From Pedobacter sp. AJM (GTDB taxonomy: Bacteria > Bacteroidota > Bacteroidia > Sphingobacteriales > Sphingobacteriaceae): a DNA stretch of 64,000 nt. The number at the start of each line of letters is the position of its first letter. Position 1 is the first letter of the stretch. The stretch spans positions 248,001 to 312,000 of the forward strand of contig NZ_NHOT01000003.1 in the NCBI RefSeq assembly GCF_002197755.1, written 5' to 3'. Below are positions 27,298-37,067 of this stretch, piece after piece. A model generated the notes under the pieces. The model searched no databases and had not been told where the DNA came from. It saw only the letters and a list, made by a program, of their open reading frames with translations. The translations under genes and the position numbers were made by a program.

Positions 27298-27606
27298 AAT
27301 ACACTTGCTTAACATCTTAATTCCGGATAAGTACCTCAGGAAAAGGCTGCAGATGAACTGAAAACCATTTTTTTGATCATTTAAGTTGATTTTTCAGTTG
27401 CCTGGGTTTCCCCTCCATACTGCATCAAAGTTCGAGGATATTTAACACACCTCACGTTTTAGCATTGAGTGGACGGAAACCTTTTGACATAAAATTACGA
27501 TGATATTATTGTGCTGGTAAGTTTAGCCATGTAGGTCTGCAATAAACCTGATGGCTTCCTGATTTTTTCTATGTCAATCAAATTTTTGATACCAATCGCC
27601 ATTTTC

Positions 27607-27709
27607 GAAACAAAATTATTGGAAACATTTTTTTGTTTCGGGAAAAATTGTTTCGAAAACTTGAAACATTTTTCACGGAAACTTTTTTTTGTTTCAGCAA
27701 AAACGTTTC
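27607..27709. repeat. Two tandem ~56-bp units of nested GAAAC/GTTTC dyads
   Basis: GAAAC occurs at 27607, 27622, 27663 and 27678, and GTTTC at 27635, 27650, 27691 and 27705. Each unit therefore reads GAAAC-GAAAC-GTTTC-GTTTC with steps of 15, 13 and 15 (second unit 15, 13 and 14), and the second unit starts exactly 56 bp after the first. Each unit is a nested palindrome: outer GAAACAA / TTGTTTC and inner GAAACA / TGTTTC in unit 1. It looks like a set of eight half-sites for a DNA-binding protein, or stacked hairpins in RNA. Confidence 0.7.
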
Positions 27710-27945
27710 AAATTGCGCATAAAAGCATATTTACATCAATTTAAAAAGAAAAGGAAAATATTGGATCGAACTAAAATCACTTTCTATCACAGATTAAATT
27801 TTTACCCGAACCCAATTGTAGCTTTAATTATACAAACTAAATATATTGTATTTTCAGTTTTGTTTTACTAACCTGAAGCCTATTATTTACAATTAAATCT
27901 TTACAAAAAGTTTTTCCTTTATACCAGTATTTTATTCAGGAATAT

Positions 27946-27953
27946 TATATTTG
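27946..27953 (+). promoter_or_regulatory. Possible -7 promoter element (TAnnTTTG)
   Basis: TATATTTG fits the Bacteroidota -7 consensus and ends 18 bases before the GMC oxidoreductase ATG at 27972. The TTG within it is in frame with that gene but is better read as promoter than as start codon. Confidence 0.4.
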
Positions 27954-27971
27954 ATAGTTAACCAAATATCT

Positions 27972-29657
27972 ATGATGAATAACAAAACGGTTTATGATGC
28001 GATAGTTGTTGGCTCCGGCATTAGTGGTGGATGGGCTGCGAAAGAGCTAACTGAAAAGGGAATGAAAGTATTGCTTTTGGAACGTGGAAGGAATTTCGAA
28101 CACATCAAAGACTACAAGTCTGCGCAAGGTGATCCTTTTTCATTTCCGCATCGCGGTAAAACAACTGTAGCACAACAAAAAAATTATCCTGTTATCCATC
28201 GTGGATGGGCAGCACATGAGCCGATCATGGATTATTGGGCAAATGAAAAAGATAGTCCTTATGTAGAAACCAAGCCCTTTACCTGGTGGCGCAGTTATCA
28301 GATGGGTGGCCGCTCCGTGCTTTGGGGCCGCCAGAGCTATCGTTTGAGTGATCTCGACTTTGAAGCCAATCAAAAAGACGGTATCGCTGTCGACTGGCCC
28401 ATCCGTTATAAAGATATAGCCCCATGGTATGATTATGTAGAAAAGTTTGCAGGAATAAGCGGTTCCAAAGAAGGCCTCGCACATTTACCGGATGGCATGT
28501 TCCTCCCGCCTATGGATTTGAATTGTGTGGAAAAGGACGTAGCAGCACGACTAAAAGCACATTATAAAGATGAACGGCATTTAATTATCGGCCGCGTGGC
28601 AAACCTTACCGCAGCCATTCCGGGCAGAACCAAATGCCAGTTCAGAAACCGTTGCTGGGAAGGATGCATTTTTGGCGGCTATTTCAGTACGCAATCTTCT
28701 ACTTTGCCTGCAGCTTTAAAAACCGGTAATTTAACCATCAGGCCATTTTCGATTGTTACGCAGATCCTCTATGATCAAGACACTAAAAAAGCCAGGGGTG
28801 TAGAGGTGCTTGATGCCGAAACCAATCAAACCTATACGTTTAATTCTAAAATTGTATTTCTCTGTGCTTCCGCATTAAACAGTGCCTGGGTATTAATGAA
28901 TTCGGCAAAGGACATTTGGCCGGGCGGCCTGGGCAGCAGCAGTAATGAGCTTGGCCATAATGTAATGGACCATCACTATAACCTTGGTTGTTCAGGAACC
29001 GTTGAGGGTTTTGAGGATAAATATTATTACGGAAACCGAGCCAATGGATTTTACATCCCCCGGTTTGTGAATATGGGTGATGATAAACGGGATTACCTGA
29101 GGGGTTTTGGTTTTCAGGGCAGTGCAAGCAGAACTGGCTGGAGCAGCAACATACCCGAGCTGGGCATAGGCAGTGCCTTCAAAGAGGCCCTTACCGAACC
29201 CGGAGGATGGTCGATTGGTGCCACCGGCTTTGGTGAAATTTTACCCGACCACCGCAATAAAATATCTTTGGACCAGCAGGTAAAAGATAAATGGGGACTT
29301 CCCGTTTTAAACATGGATGCCGAACTGCAGGAAAATGAGATTAAAATGCGTAAAGATATTTTGAAAGAGCTCAAAGCCATGTTCGAAGCTGCCGGTATTA
29401 AAAACATCAGCAGCTGGGATAGCGGCCACGCCATGGGGCATGGTATACATGAAATGGGTACGGCAAGAATGGGCCTTTCGGAAAAGACATCCGTATTGAA
29501 CAGTCAGAACCAGGTATGGGATTGCAAGAACGTATTTGTAACCGATGGCGCTTGTATGACATCATCTGCCTGCCAGAATCCATCGTTAACTTATATGGCC
29601 CTTACCGCAAGGGCTGCAGATTTTGCGGTAAGGGAATTGAAAAAAGGAAACCTTTAA
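27972..29657 (+). CDS. GMC-family oxidoreductase (large subunit)
   Basis: FAD-dependent glucose-methanol-choline oxidoreductase, 561 aa. The N-terminal Rossmann motif is VVGSGISGGWAAKEL, with LLLERG following. The C-terminal substrate domain has HAMGHGIHEMGTARMG and the closing NVFVTDGACMTSSACQNPSL. The Cys-rich stretch CQFRNRCWEGC is seen in gluconate and glycoside dehydrogenase large subunits. There is no signal peptide; export probably depends on the Tat-signal-bearing small subunit 10 bp downstream. Likely oxidises a sugar or glycoside, with electrons passed to the respiratory chain. No cytochrome subunit is adjacent. Confidence 0.9.
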   Translation: MMNNKTVYDAIVVGSGISGGWAAKELTEKGMKVLLLERGRNFEHIKDYKSAQGDPFSFPHRGKTTVAQQKNYPVIHRGWAAHEPIMDYWANEKDSPYVETKPFTWWRSYQMGGRSVLWGRQSYRLSDLDFEANQKDGIAVDWPIRYKDIAPWYDYVEKFAGISGSKEGLAHLPDGMFLPPMDLNCVEKDVAARLKAHYKDERHLIIGRVANLTAAIPGRTKCQFRNRCWEGCIFGGYFSTQSSTLPAALKTGNLTIRPFSIVTQILYDQDTKKARGVEVLDAETNQTYTFNSKIVFLCASALNSAWVLMNSAKDIWPGGLGSSSNELGHNVMDHHYNLGCSGTVEGFEDKYYYGNRANGFYIPRFVNMGDDKRDYLRGFGFQGSASRTGWSSNIPELGIGSAFKEALTEPGGWSIGATGFGEILPDHRNKISLDQQVKDKWGLPVLNMDAELQENEIKMRKDILKELKAMFEAAGIKNISSWDSGHAMGHGIHEMGTARMGLSEKTSVLNSQNQVWDCKNVFVTDGACMTSSACQNPSLTYMALTARAADFAVRELKKGNL

Positions 29658-29667
29658 GGAAACGAAC

Positions 29668-30273
29668 ATGGACAGAAGAGATTTATTAAAATCAATCGCC
29701 ATATTAACCGGCGGAACTTTGATCGGTGCAGATGCCTTGCTTAGTAGCTTTACTTATCCAAACAGTAAAGCCATTGGCATATTATCCCAAAACCAGATCA
29801 GTTTGCTCAATGAACTTGGTGAAACCATTTTACCTGGAACTGCTAAATCTCAGGGTGCCAGGGCTGCTAATGTGGGTGCCTTAATTAATACCATCGTATC
29901 TGATTGTTATACCAAAGCACAACAAACCACATTTTTAACAAGCCTGACACAAGTTAATGCTGATATTTTAAAAAGCCTTAAAAAGCCATTTTTAAGTGCC
30001 AGTAAAGCAGAAAAACACAATTTTTTAACAGTATTGGATCAGCAGGCCTATAATTTTCAAAAAGAGAAACAGCAGAAAGACAGGGAAAGCAAAAAAGATA
30101 ATGAGAAGTTTGTTGCCACCCCAAACCATTACTTTACCGGTTTAAAACAACTGATCCTCTGGGCTTATTTCAATTCAGAGATTGGCGCAACTGAAGCACT
30201 GCGGTTTGTTTCGGTTCCTACCCGCTATGAGGGTTGTGTGCCCTATCATAAAGGTGAACGTGCGTGGTATTAA
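29668..30273 (+). CDS. Gluconate 2-dehydrogenase subunit 3 family protein (Tat signal)
   Basis: Small partner subunit of the preceding GMC oxidoreductase. The N-terminus MDRRDLLKSIAILTGGTLIG is a twin-arginine export signal. The body (about 40-200) has the family pattern LNELGETILPGT, and a C-terminal GCVPYHKGERAWY. An AAGGAAA sequence 8 bases before the ATG is one of the few ribosome-binding-like sites in the window. The pair fits hitchhiker export, in which only the small subunit carries the signal. Confidence 0.9.
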   Translation: MDRRDLLKSIAILTGGTLIGADALLSSFTYPNSKAIGILSQNQISLLNELGETILPGTAKSQGARAANVGALINTIVSDCYTKAQQTTFLTSLTQVNADILKSLKKPFLSASKAEKHNFLTVLDQQAYNFQKEKQQKDRESKKDNEKFVATPNHYFTGLKQLILWAYFNSEIGATEALRFVSVPTRYEGCVPYHKGERAWY

Positions 30274-30596
30274 CATGCAGATCAGAAATGTGATGTATCT
30301 TTTAAATGCATCCGTAAATACTCGATAAAAGTGTAACCTTTTAAGGAAGTTCACTAGAGAAATGACCAACATCAGTAGGCCTAACATGGAATTAAATACC
30401 ATGATACATTGGTTCATGGTGTTTTCGTGCACAAAAGTGCCGGCATATTTCATACCAATGAGTAAAAAACAAGGCATACCAATAACAAAATCGTATTACT
30501 AATCAGTCATTTAAATCAAAACCAAATAATTTTTTCAGAAAAATTTTGTAGATTATCATATAAATTTCCATTTTTGGCGACCAAACAAAATAATTC
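30274..30596. other. Intergenic region, one doubtful minus-strand frame
   Basis: A minus-strand frame at 30175-30477 encodes a hydrophobic segment but overlaps the end of the previous gene and shows no known family, so it is not called. The right end holds the promoter listed at 30544-30576. Confidence 0.35.
30544..30576 (+). promoter_or_regulatory. Possible promoter of the barrel-lipoprotein operon
   Basis: TTTTG at 30544-30548 and CATTTTTG at 30569-30576 (one mismatch to TAnnTTTG) are 20 bases apart, close to the Bacteroidota -33/-7 spacing, and lie 20 bases before the ATG at 30597. Confidence 0.4.
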
Positions 30597-31397
30597 ATGC
30601 GCCCTCTCACCTCTAAATTGCAGTTTTCTGCAATTGGTAAATTACATGCTATCATTATAGGTATAGCTATTCTTTTTGCATCATTCAATACTGTTTACGC
30701 CCAAAATAAAATTGATACCACTAAAGTTCAGACCAATACATCCAAATTTGAGATCGGTGTGGCTGGTGGATTAACAGTAAATAAATTTAGCAATGGTCAG
30801 CCTCACACCGGAACCCATACCGGTTATACTGCCGGCCTTTTGTTCACCTATAATGTTTATCAGCAATGGAGTATCCAGCTGGAGACAAACTTTATCCAAC
30901 AAGGTGGCCAGCTATTGAGCTTTAAAGATGATACCAGATATGGTTTACCCGAGGATTTTAGTACCAAAAATGTAAAGAACAGTTCAGCATATTTAAACAG
31001 CCTGAATTTTCCCTTATTGTTAAAGTACACGATTCCATTAAACAAAGACTGGCAACCGGCCCTATATGCTGGTGGAAGTTATGCCTATAACTTTAATGTC
31101 ACGGAGCATTATCAAAAAACCGGCAACTTGCTTCCCGGGGAAGATGTCATCACCACTGTTACAGATTCAGAGCATGTTACCGGCAGGTATAAGCGGGATA
31201 GGCTAAACCTGATTATTGGGGCAGATTTGCGTTTACCCCTGTTTAGCAAGGTGAAATTACTCTTCGACTTTAGATATGAAGCCGGTGCAACTCCTGCAAG
31301 AGAAAATTATTCTTACATGGAGAAGGTAGGTTTCGGAAGCAACATCAGATCCAACTCTTTTATATCCAAACTAGGCCTGATCATTCCGGTACAGTAG
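30597..31397 (+). CDS. PorT-like outer-membrane beta-barrel protein
   Basis: Exported protein of 266 aa. A rather long signal (1-36) ends NTVYAQ. After it the chain alternates amphipathic strands with aromatic ends (KFEIGVAGGLTVNKF, YTAGLLFTYNVY, WSIQLETNFIQQG, LNFPLLLKYTIPL, WQPALYAGGSYAYNF, LNLIIGADLRLPLF, KLLFDFRYEAG, SFISKLGLIIPVQ), the pattern of an 8-10-strand outer-membrane barrel of the PorT/OmpW-like class. A lipoprotein gene follows after 29 bp and is probably cotranscribed. Function is unknown. Confidence 0.85.
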   Translation: MRPLTSKLQFSAIGKLHAIIIGIAILFASFNTVYAQNKIDTTKVQTNTSKFEIGVAGGLTVNKFSNGQPHTGTHTGYTAGLLFTYNVYQQWSIQLETNFIQQGGQLLSFKDDTRYGLPEDFSTKNVKNSSAYLNSLNFPLLLKYTIPLNKDWQPALYAGGSYAYNFNVTEHYQKTGNLLPGEDVITTVTDSEHVTGRYKRDRLNLIIGADLRLPLFSKVKLLFDFRYEAGATPARENYSYMEKVGFGSNIRSNSFISKLGLIIPVQ

Positions 31398-31426
31398 CCA
31401 AAAATTCTTAATCAAGAACCAATTAT

Positions 31427-32854
31427 ATGAAATTAAAATTTACCAGACTATTTTTAGTTGTCCTGGCGCTTTATGCTACAGGCTGTTCAAAAGATGAGTT
31501 TTCAGAAGCAGATGCCATTGCTGCACAGAAAGAATTATTAAACCTGAAGTATCAGCATGAGCTGGATTTAGAAACCCTAAAACAAAAAGGTGCAAGCGCA
31601 TTGCAACAACTTATAAATACCGCTGCGCTTCAACAACTTAAAATGAACGACAGTCTGGCCCGTGCAAGTGCCGTTGCCGCTGCTAAACAGGATTATAGCG
31701 TAGCTGTTACTGATGTAGTAACCAATGCACCAGTTGTTGATGCTGAGGTGATTGTCTCATCAGAAGGCAAACTCTTTTCCAGCAAAACCAATGCACAGGG
31801 TATCGCAACGTTTTCTTCTTTGTATTTGTTTCCTACCAGTACATTCTTAATTACCAAAACCGGCTATGCTGCCACGCAAATTATGCGCAAGGACATCACT
31901 TTAGGGACAGCAAAATTGTGGAATACTGCAGAACTTTCAAACGAAATTTCAGGGACATTATACATCGAAACCGATTTAACCAATACCACACCTGAAAAGG
32001 TTGGCGGAAATGTATTGGTTACAGCTTCCACATCTGTTCCTAACGGCTTTAATGGTTCCTATAGTGTACAATTTCCAACTTATACCACAGCAACGGGTGC
32101 TTATTCCTTAAAATTACCAGCTGCGCCAGGCGCATATACCTTTAGTTTTGCACAGGTTGAAGCTGATCAGAAATTATACATCTATGGCACAGAAGACAGT
32201 ACCGTCGCAGTTCCTTATCAATTACCTTATTTAGCCACTGTTAAAACCTATTTTAATGTTAATGCTTCCAATGTGAATATTCCTAGTGTTGTTGGCCCTG
32301 TCTTTCTGAAATTTCCAAAAGATAAGCTGGGAAGGGAACTTTATATACCGGTAAACGGATATACAAACAGTACTGTTTATTTAAGTGCTGTTACAGATGG
32401 CTTTCAGGTGGAACGCCTTAACGTAAATGCTTACAACTACTATAATGGAGTGTATTACGACCTGAATCAAAGCACGTTTGATGCCAATACAAAATTAGAT
32501 GTTACAATGGTTGATATTATCGGTAATATTATCAAAAGTCAGCCACTGCTAAGCGCCACCACCAACAGTGCCGGAAAAATTGCAATGACCAGTTCTGCAG
32601 AAGGCGGATATGGGTCTGTGCATTTAAGAAGAGATGCTACCGGGAAGTTAGTAGCAAATGCCAAAGGTTTATTTTCAAAAGCCGCGGTATATGATGTTAG
32701 CCAAAACTCATATATTTTAAATTACAGTTCAAATTTAAATTTCGCTTCAAATTTGATTACGGGCTTAAACTACTCGTTGCCTAACAAGGGTGATAAAAAG
32801 ATCATTAACTTTTACTACGGTTCAGGCGAAAGCAGGGTAAAGAAAGTTTACTAA
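31427..32854 (+). CDS. Hypothetical lipoprotein with coiled coil and carboxypeptidase-regulatory-like domain
   Basis: 475 aa. The lipoprotein signal ends ALYATGC (Cys at about 20). Residues 28-80 form a helical, probably coiled-coil segment (AAQKELLNLKYQHELDLETL). Residues about 88-165 resemble a carboxypeptidase-regulatory-like beta-sandwich (VVTNAPVVDAEVIVSSEG, SKTNAQGIATFSSL). The rest is beta-rich with many Asn and Tyr. It sits directly behind the barrel gene and ends 26 bases before a strong terminator, so these two genes form a defined operon, perhaps an outer-membrane pair. No function is known. Confidence 0.75.
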   Translation: MKLKFTRLFLVVLALYATGCSKDEFSEADAIAAQKELLNLKYQHELDLETLKQKGASALQQLINTAALQQLKMNDSLARASAVAAAKQDYSVAVTDVVTNAPVVDAEVIVSSEGKLFSSKTNAQGIATFSSLYLFPTSTFLITKTGYAATQIMRKDITLGTAKLWNTAELSNEISGTLYIETDLTNTTPEKVGGNVLVTASTSVPNGFNGSYSVQFPTYTTATGAYSLKLPAAPGAYTFSFAQVEADQKLYIYGTEDSTVAVPYQLPYLATVKTYFNVNASNVNIPSVVGPVFLKFPKDKLGRELYIPVNGYTNSTVYLSAVTDGFQVERLNVNAYNYYNGVYYDLNQSTFDANTKLDVTMVDIIGNIIKSQPLLSATTNSAGKIAMTSSAEGGYGSVHLRRDATGKLVANAKGLFSKAAVYDVSQNSYILNYSSNLNFASNLITGLNYSLPNKGDKKIINFYYGSGESRVKKVY

Positions 32855-32880
32855 TTATATTTTCTCTCCATAAAATTTTA

Positions 32881-34192
<1,312 letters not shown>

Positions 34193-34496
34193 GGTAACCT
34201 CTAGCAAATACTTGTTAAAATCTAATCTCTTGCCTGATCCAGCAACATTTTAAATATCATCAACCTTTTAAATTTTAGTTCCCTGTCGTACTTTAGACGG
34301 GGAACTGATGTTTACCTGCTCAGCAATATTAGCACGACAAACCTTTTCATTTCCCAGCCAGCAAGCCACTGATGCTCAAAACGTAAGCATCCGTAATTGT
34401 TTTTATTTTTTAGGTCATTCTGAAAAACCAATCCACCCTCCTATCGGTTGTAACAGGTATCAGATCATCATTAACAGAAAACCTAAAATCACTACC
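34193..34496. other. Intergenic region, nothing recognised
   Basis: Spacer of about 300 bases upstream of the sugar dehydrogenase. An in-frame start at 34308 would add 63 residues without signal-peptide character, so this stretch is taken as non-coding. Confidence 0.4.
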
Positions 34497-35714
34497 ATGA
34501 AAACAAAATTTAACCTGATTGCCTTAGCAGGATGCATGCTGATGGCCGCTGCCTGTTCAAAGGATCCGGAAACAGGCTCCGTAATTGGCCCTGGTGTAGA
34601 AACCAACCCGCCCAATACCAGTTACACACCAGCTTTTGCAGGCCAAACCAGAATCACAGCTGTAAGTACCGGTACTTCCATTCAGGGTACGGCTATATCC
34701 ACGGCGCTCACTGCACCATGGGGCATCACCGCACTACCTGATGGAAGGTTATTAATTACCCAAAAGGCAGGTACCTTGCGTATCGCCACCACAAGCGGAA
34801 CATTAAGTAGTGCCATCACCGGACTTCCGGCGGTAAATGCCAACGGACAAGGAGGGCTTTTAGGGCTTTGCATCGACCCCCAGTTCAGCACCAACAGGAT
34901 GGTTTATTGGGTATTCTCCGAAAATGTTGCAGGGGGTAACCAAACTTCAGTAGCCAAGGGCAGATTAGCACAAAATGAACAAAGCATTGAAAATGCAACC
35001 GTTATATACCGTGCGGGGCCAGCCTATAACGGTACACTTCATTATGGTGGACGTATTCTTTTTGATCGAACAGGCAACCTGATTGTCAGTACCGGCGAAC
35101 GCTCAGACCTGGCTACCAGGCCACTGGCACAATCTGTTACTGCCGGACTCGGAAAAATAATCCGCATTAATACCAATGGACAAGCAGCAACAGGAAACCC
35201 TGTTTTTTCAACGGGTGGAGCACTTCCTGAACTGTATAGTATCGGTCACCGGAACCCTCAGGGATTGGCAGTTCATCCGGTTACGGGAGACATCTGGCAG
35301 AGCGAGCACGGCCCGCGTGGCGGGGATGAACTCAACAGGTTACAAGGTGGACGAAACTATGGCTGGCCAACCATCACCTATGGTATTGAATACAGCGGTG
35401 CTGCCATTGGTGCTGCCATCCAGCAACAAAACGGATTGGAACAGCCCGTGTATTACTGGGATCCGGTCATTTCGCCAAGTGGAATGGTTTTTTATACCGG
35501 CAGCCGCATCGCCGAATGGCAAAATAACCTGTTTATCTGCTCCCTTTCTGCTACACATATTGCAAGGCTTGTTATTAAAGATAATGTAGTTACCGGTGAG
35601 GAAAGGTTGCTTGCCAGCGAAGGACAGCGTTTCAGAGACATTACGCAAGGTACAGATAATGCCTTATATGCGGTAACGGATGGCGGAAGGTTATACCGGA
35701 TTGACAGAAATTAA
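34497..35714 (+). CDS. PQQ-dependent sugar dehydrogenase-like lipoprotein (GSDH family)
   Basis: 405 aa from the ATG at 34497 (MKTKFNLIALAGCMLMAAAC), a lipoprotein signal. The body is a six-bladed propeller of the soluble glucose/sorbosone dehydrogenase family: PWGITALPDGRLLITQKAGT, GQGGLLGLCIDPQF, LHYGGRILFDRTGNLIVSTG (catalytic-site region), GHRNPQGLAVHPVTGDIWQS, EHGPRGGDELN, WDPVISPSGMVFYTG. These carry the conserved His and Arg residues for PQQ and sugar. It is likely a periplasmic-face aldose dehydrogenase. PQQ would have to come from outside, since no pqq genes are here. Confidence 0.9.
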   Translation: MKTKFNLIALAGCMLMAAACSKDPETGSVIGPGVETNPPNTSYTPAFAGQTRITAVSTGTSIQGTAISTALTAPWGITALPDGRLLITQKAGTLRIATTSGTLSSAITGLPAVNANGQGGLLGLCIDPQFSTNRMVYWVFSENVAGGNQTSVAKGRLAQNEQSIENATVIYRAGPAYNGTLHYGGRILFDRTGNLIVSTGERSDLATRPLAQSVTAGLGKIIRINTNGQAATGNPVFSTGGALPELYSIGHRNPQGLAVHPVTGDIWQSEHGPRGGDELNRLQGGRNYGWPTITYGIEYSGAAIGAAIQQQNGLEQPVYYWDPVISPSGMVFYTGSRIAEWQNNLFICSLSATHIARLVIKDNVVTGEERLLASEGQRFRDITQGTDNALYAVTDGGRLYRIDRN

Positions 35715-35755
35715 TCTTTAATTAATAAAAGGATTCTAACCAGTTCCTTAAAACA

Positions 35756-35790
35756 AAAAGCGCACAAGAATAACAATCCTGTGCGCTTTT
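35756..35790. terminator. Bidirectional terminator hairpin
   Basis: AAAAGCGCACA (35756-35766) pairs perfectly with TGTGCGCTTTT (35780-35790). The A-run on one side and T-run on the other serve both the sugar dehydrogenase gene and the convergent metallo-beta-lactamase gene. Confidence 0.85.
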
Positions 35791-35818
35791 GTCATCCTCA
35801 GATCAATTAAAAGCCTTA

Positions 35819-36703
35819 TTAATGGATTTTCTGATTTAATTCCTCTTCCAGTTCTTTGATTAATTCATCATAACCTTTTCTATCAAAAAATGATGCCGGG
35901 CGATAGGCATCCCCGGGCTGATGCTTTTTATGAAGTTCGAACTGACTGGCATGAGAAGCAAGCCAGATATCGAAATTCAGTTTTTTCATTGCGGCCAGGG
36001 TATAAACATAGTCCTGAGTAATGTCTGGGTAATCCGTAATTTCAGAAAATTTCTTTTCAGTAACAATGGTCGGCATATTGGCAATTAATACCTTATAACT
36101 CCTGTCTTTATCTTTAACATCAAATAAAAAACTGCATGAACCCTTGGTATGTCCGGGGTGATGCAGCATTACCAGTTGCATGCCACCCAGACGCACGACA
36201 TCACCATTATGCAACAAGCGATCGGCTTTAATGGGCTGAAAGGCTGTGCCATGACCTCCCAATGCATAATCCGAACGTCCGCCATCTGCAGCAACAGAAG
36301 CATCTTTTTCATCCACCATAAATTGAGCACCCGTAATTTTTTTAATCCTGGCCATGGCTCCCATATGGTCATAATGCGCCTGCGTGGTCAGCAGGATTTT
36401 AATATCCTTAAATTTAAACCCCAGCGTTTCTACATTCGATTGAATTAAAGGCAGTGAAGCCGCTAGCCCGGTATTGATAAGGATATTACCATTTGGTGTA
36501 GTAATCAGGTAGCAAGCCAGATCGGCTGTCCCCACATAATATAAATTACCTGCAATGCGGAAAGGCTGGTAAGGTTCGGACCATTCTGCAGGGATATTTT
36601 TAGGTTCTTCCACTTCTTGTGCCTTTACCAGAATAAAACTGAAGAGTAAACAAAAAGCCATTAAAATACGATTGAAGCAATGTCTAAGCATAAAATTAGT
36701 CAT
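35819..36703 (-). CDS. Subclass B3 metallo-beta-lactamase, GOB/PEDO-like
   Basis: Periplasmic zinc hydrolase, 294 aa with signal peptide to about 28 (FILVKAQ). The metal site reads Gln108-Ala-His110-Tyr-Asp112-His113, then His185 (HHPGHTKGS) and His251 (LASHASQF). Gln instead of the first His of HxHxDH is the hallmark of the GOB group and is known from Pedobacter-type enzymes, which open the beta-lactam ring and often act on carbapenems. GTADLACYLITTPNGNILIN is the usual B3 N-terminal pattern. It is transcribed alone, without a regulator or mobile element, so it looks intrinsic. Confidence 0.92.
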   Translation of the reverse strand: MTNFMLRHCFNRILMAFCLLFSFILVKAQEVEEPKNIPAEWSEPYQPFRIAGNLYYVGTADLACYLITTPNGNILINTGLAASLPLIQSNVETLGFKFKDIKILLTTQAHYDHMGAMARIKKITGAQFMVDEKDASVAADGGRSDYALGGHGTAFQPIKADRLLHNGDVVRLGGMQLVMLHHPGHTKGSCSFLFDVKDKDRSYKVLIANMPTIVTEKKFSEITDYPDITQDYVYTLAAMKKLNFDIWLASHASQFELHKKHQPGDAYRPASFFDRKGYDELIKELEEELNQKIH

Positions 36704-37067
36704 AAAATAATGGCGTAATAATAGTGATTTTTTGCAACATGTTATTGATTTGTTATCTCTGAATAATACGCTATTTTGTTTATGGTCTAATTACTTCTTA
36801 TTCTGCTAATGAGCTGGGTCTAAATTGATAAGAAATTTAAACACCAGTCACAGGCTGGCACCAGCAAACCGACCAAACACATCATTGAACAGCGGTGAGC
36901 TTTCACTAAATAAATAGTAAGGCCCGACATCTCTGCCTGGCCTTACTACAATTTTATTTATCTCTCCCTCGCGAAACGCATGCACCAGCTTAGGTACCTT
37001 TCTAAAAAGAAAGATACCTAAAGGGCGGGGTTGCAAAAAATGAAATAAACTAAATATAGATTTTATA
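36704..37067. other. Intergenic region with two hairpins downstream of the GH30 gene
   Basis: Contains the hairpins at 36990-37021 and 36915-36948 (separate entry) and the upstream region of the metallo-beta-lactamase. A 62-codon minus-strand frame at 36848-37036 runs through both hairpins and is not credible. Confidence 0.5.
36915..37021 (-). terminator. Two hairpins after the GH30 gene, second terminator-like
   Basis: Leftward from the GH30 stop: first, arms at 37008-37021 and 36990-37003 match in 13 of 14 positions with a 4-base loop. Second, TAGTAAGGCC at 36915-36924 pairs perfectly with GGCCTTACTA at 36939-36948, followed on the minus strand by TTTATTTAG. Together they probably end the GH30 transcript and protect its 3' end. 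Confidence 0.6.

Larger units (their letters stand above)
27298..27971. other. 670-base intergenic region with a structured repeat array
   Basis: AT-rich region between the HXXEE gene and the GMC oxidoreductase. It contains the duplicated GAAAC/GTTTC dyad array at 27607-27709 and a TAnnTTTG element at 27946-27953 (separate entries). An inverted repeat AACTGAAAA / TTTTCAGTT at 27356-27399 may be a weak terminator for the HXXEE transcript. A 60-codon frame at 27689-27871 is not credible. Confidence 0.5.

Noticed and set aside
27607..27709. CRISPR-like appearance of the GAAAC/GTTTC array
   Set aside because: Only two units, no unique spacers of constant length, internal palindromes and no cas genes in the window.
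30175..30477. Hydrophobic 100-codon minus-strand frame
   Set aside because: Overlaps the well-supported Tat-exported subunit gene and shows no family pattern.
36848..37036. 62-codon minus-strand frame after the GH30 gene
   Set aside because: It spans two hairpins that look like the 3' end of the GH30 transcript.
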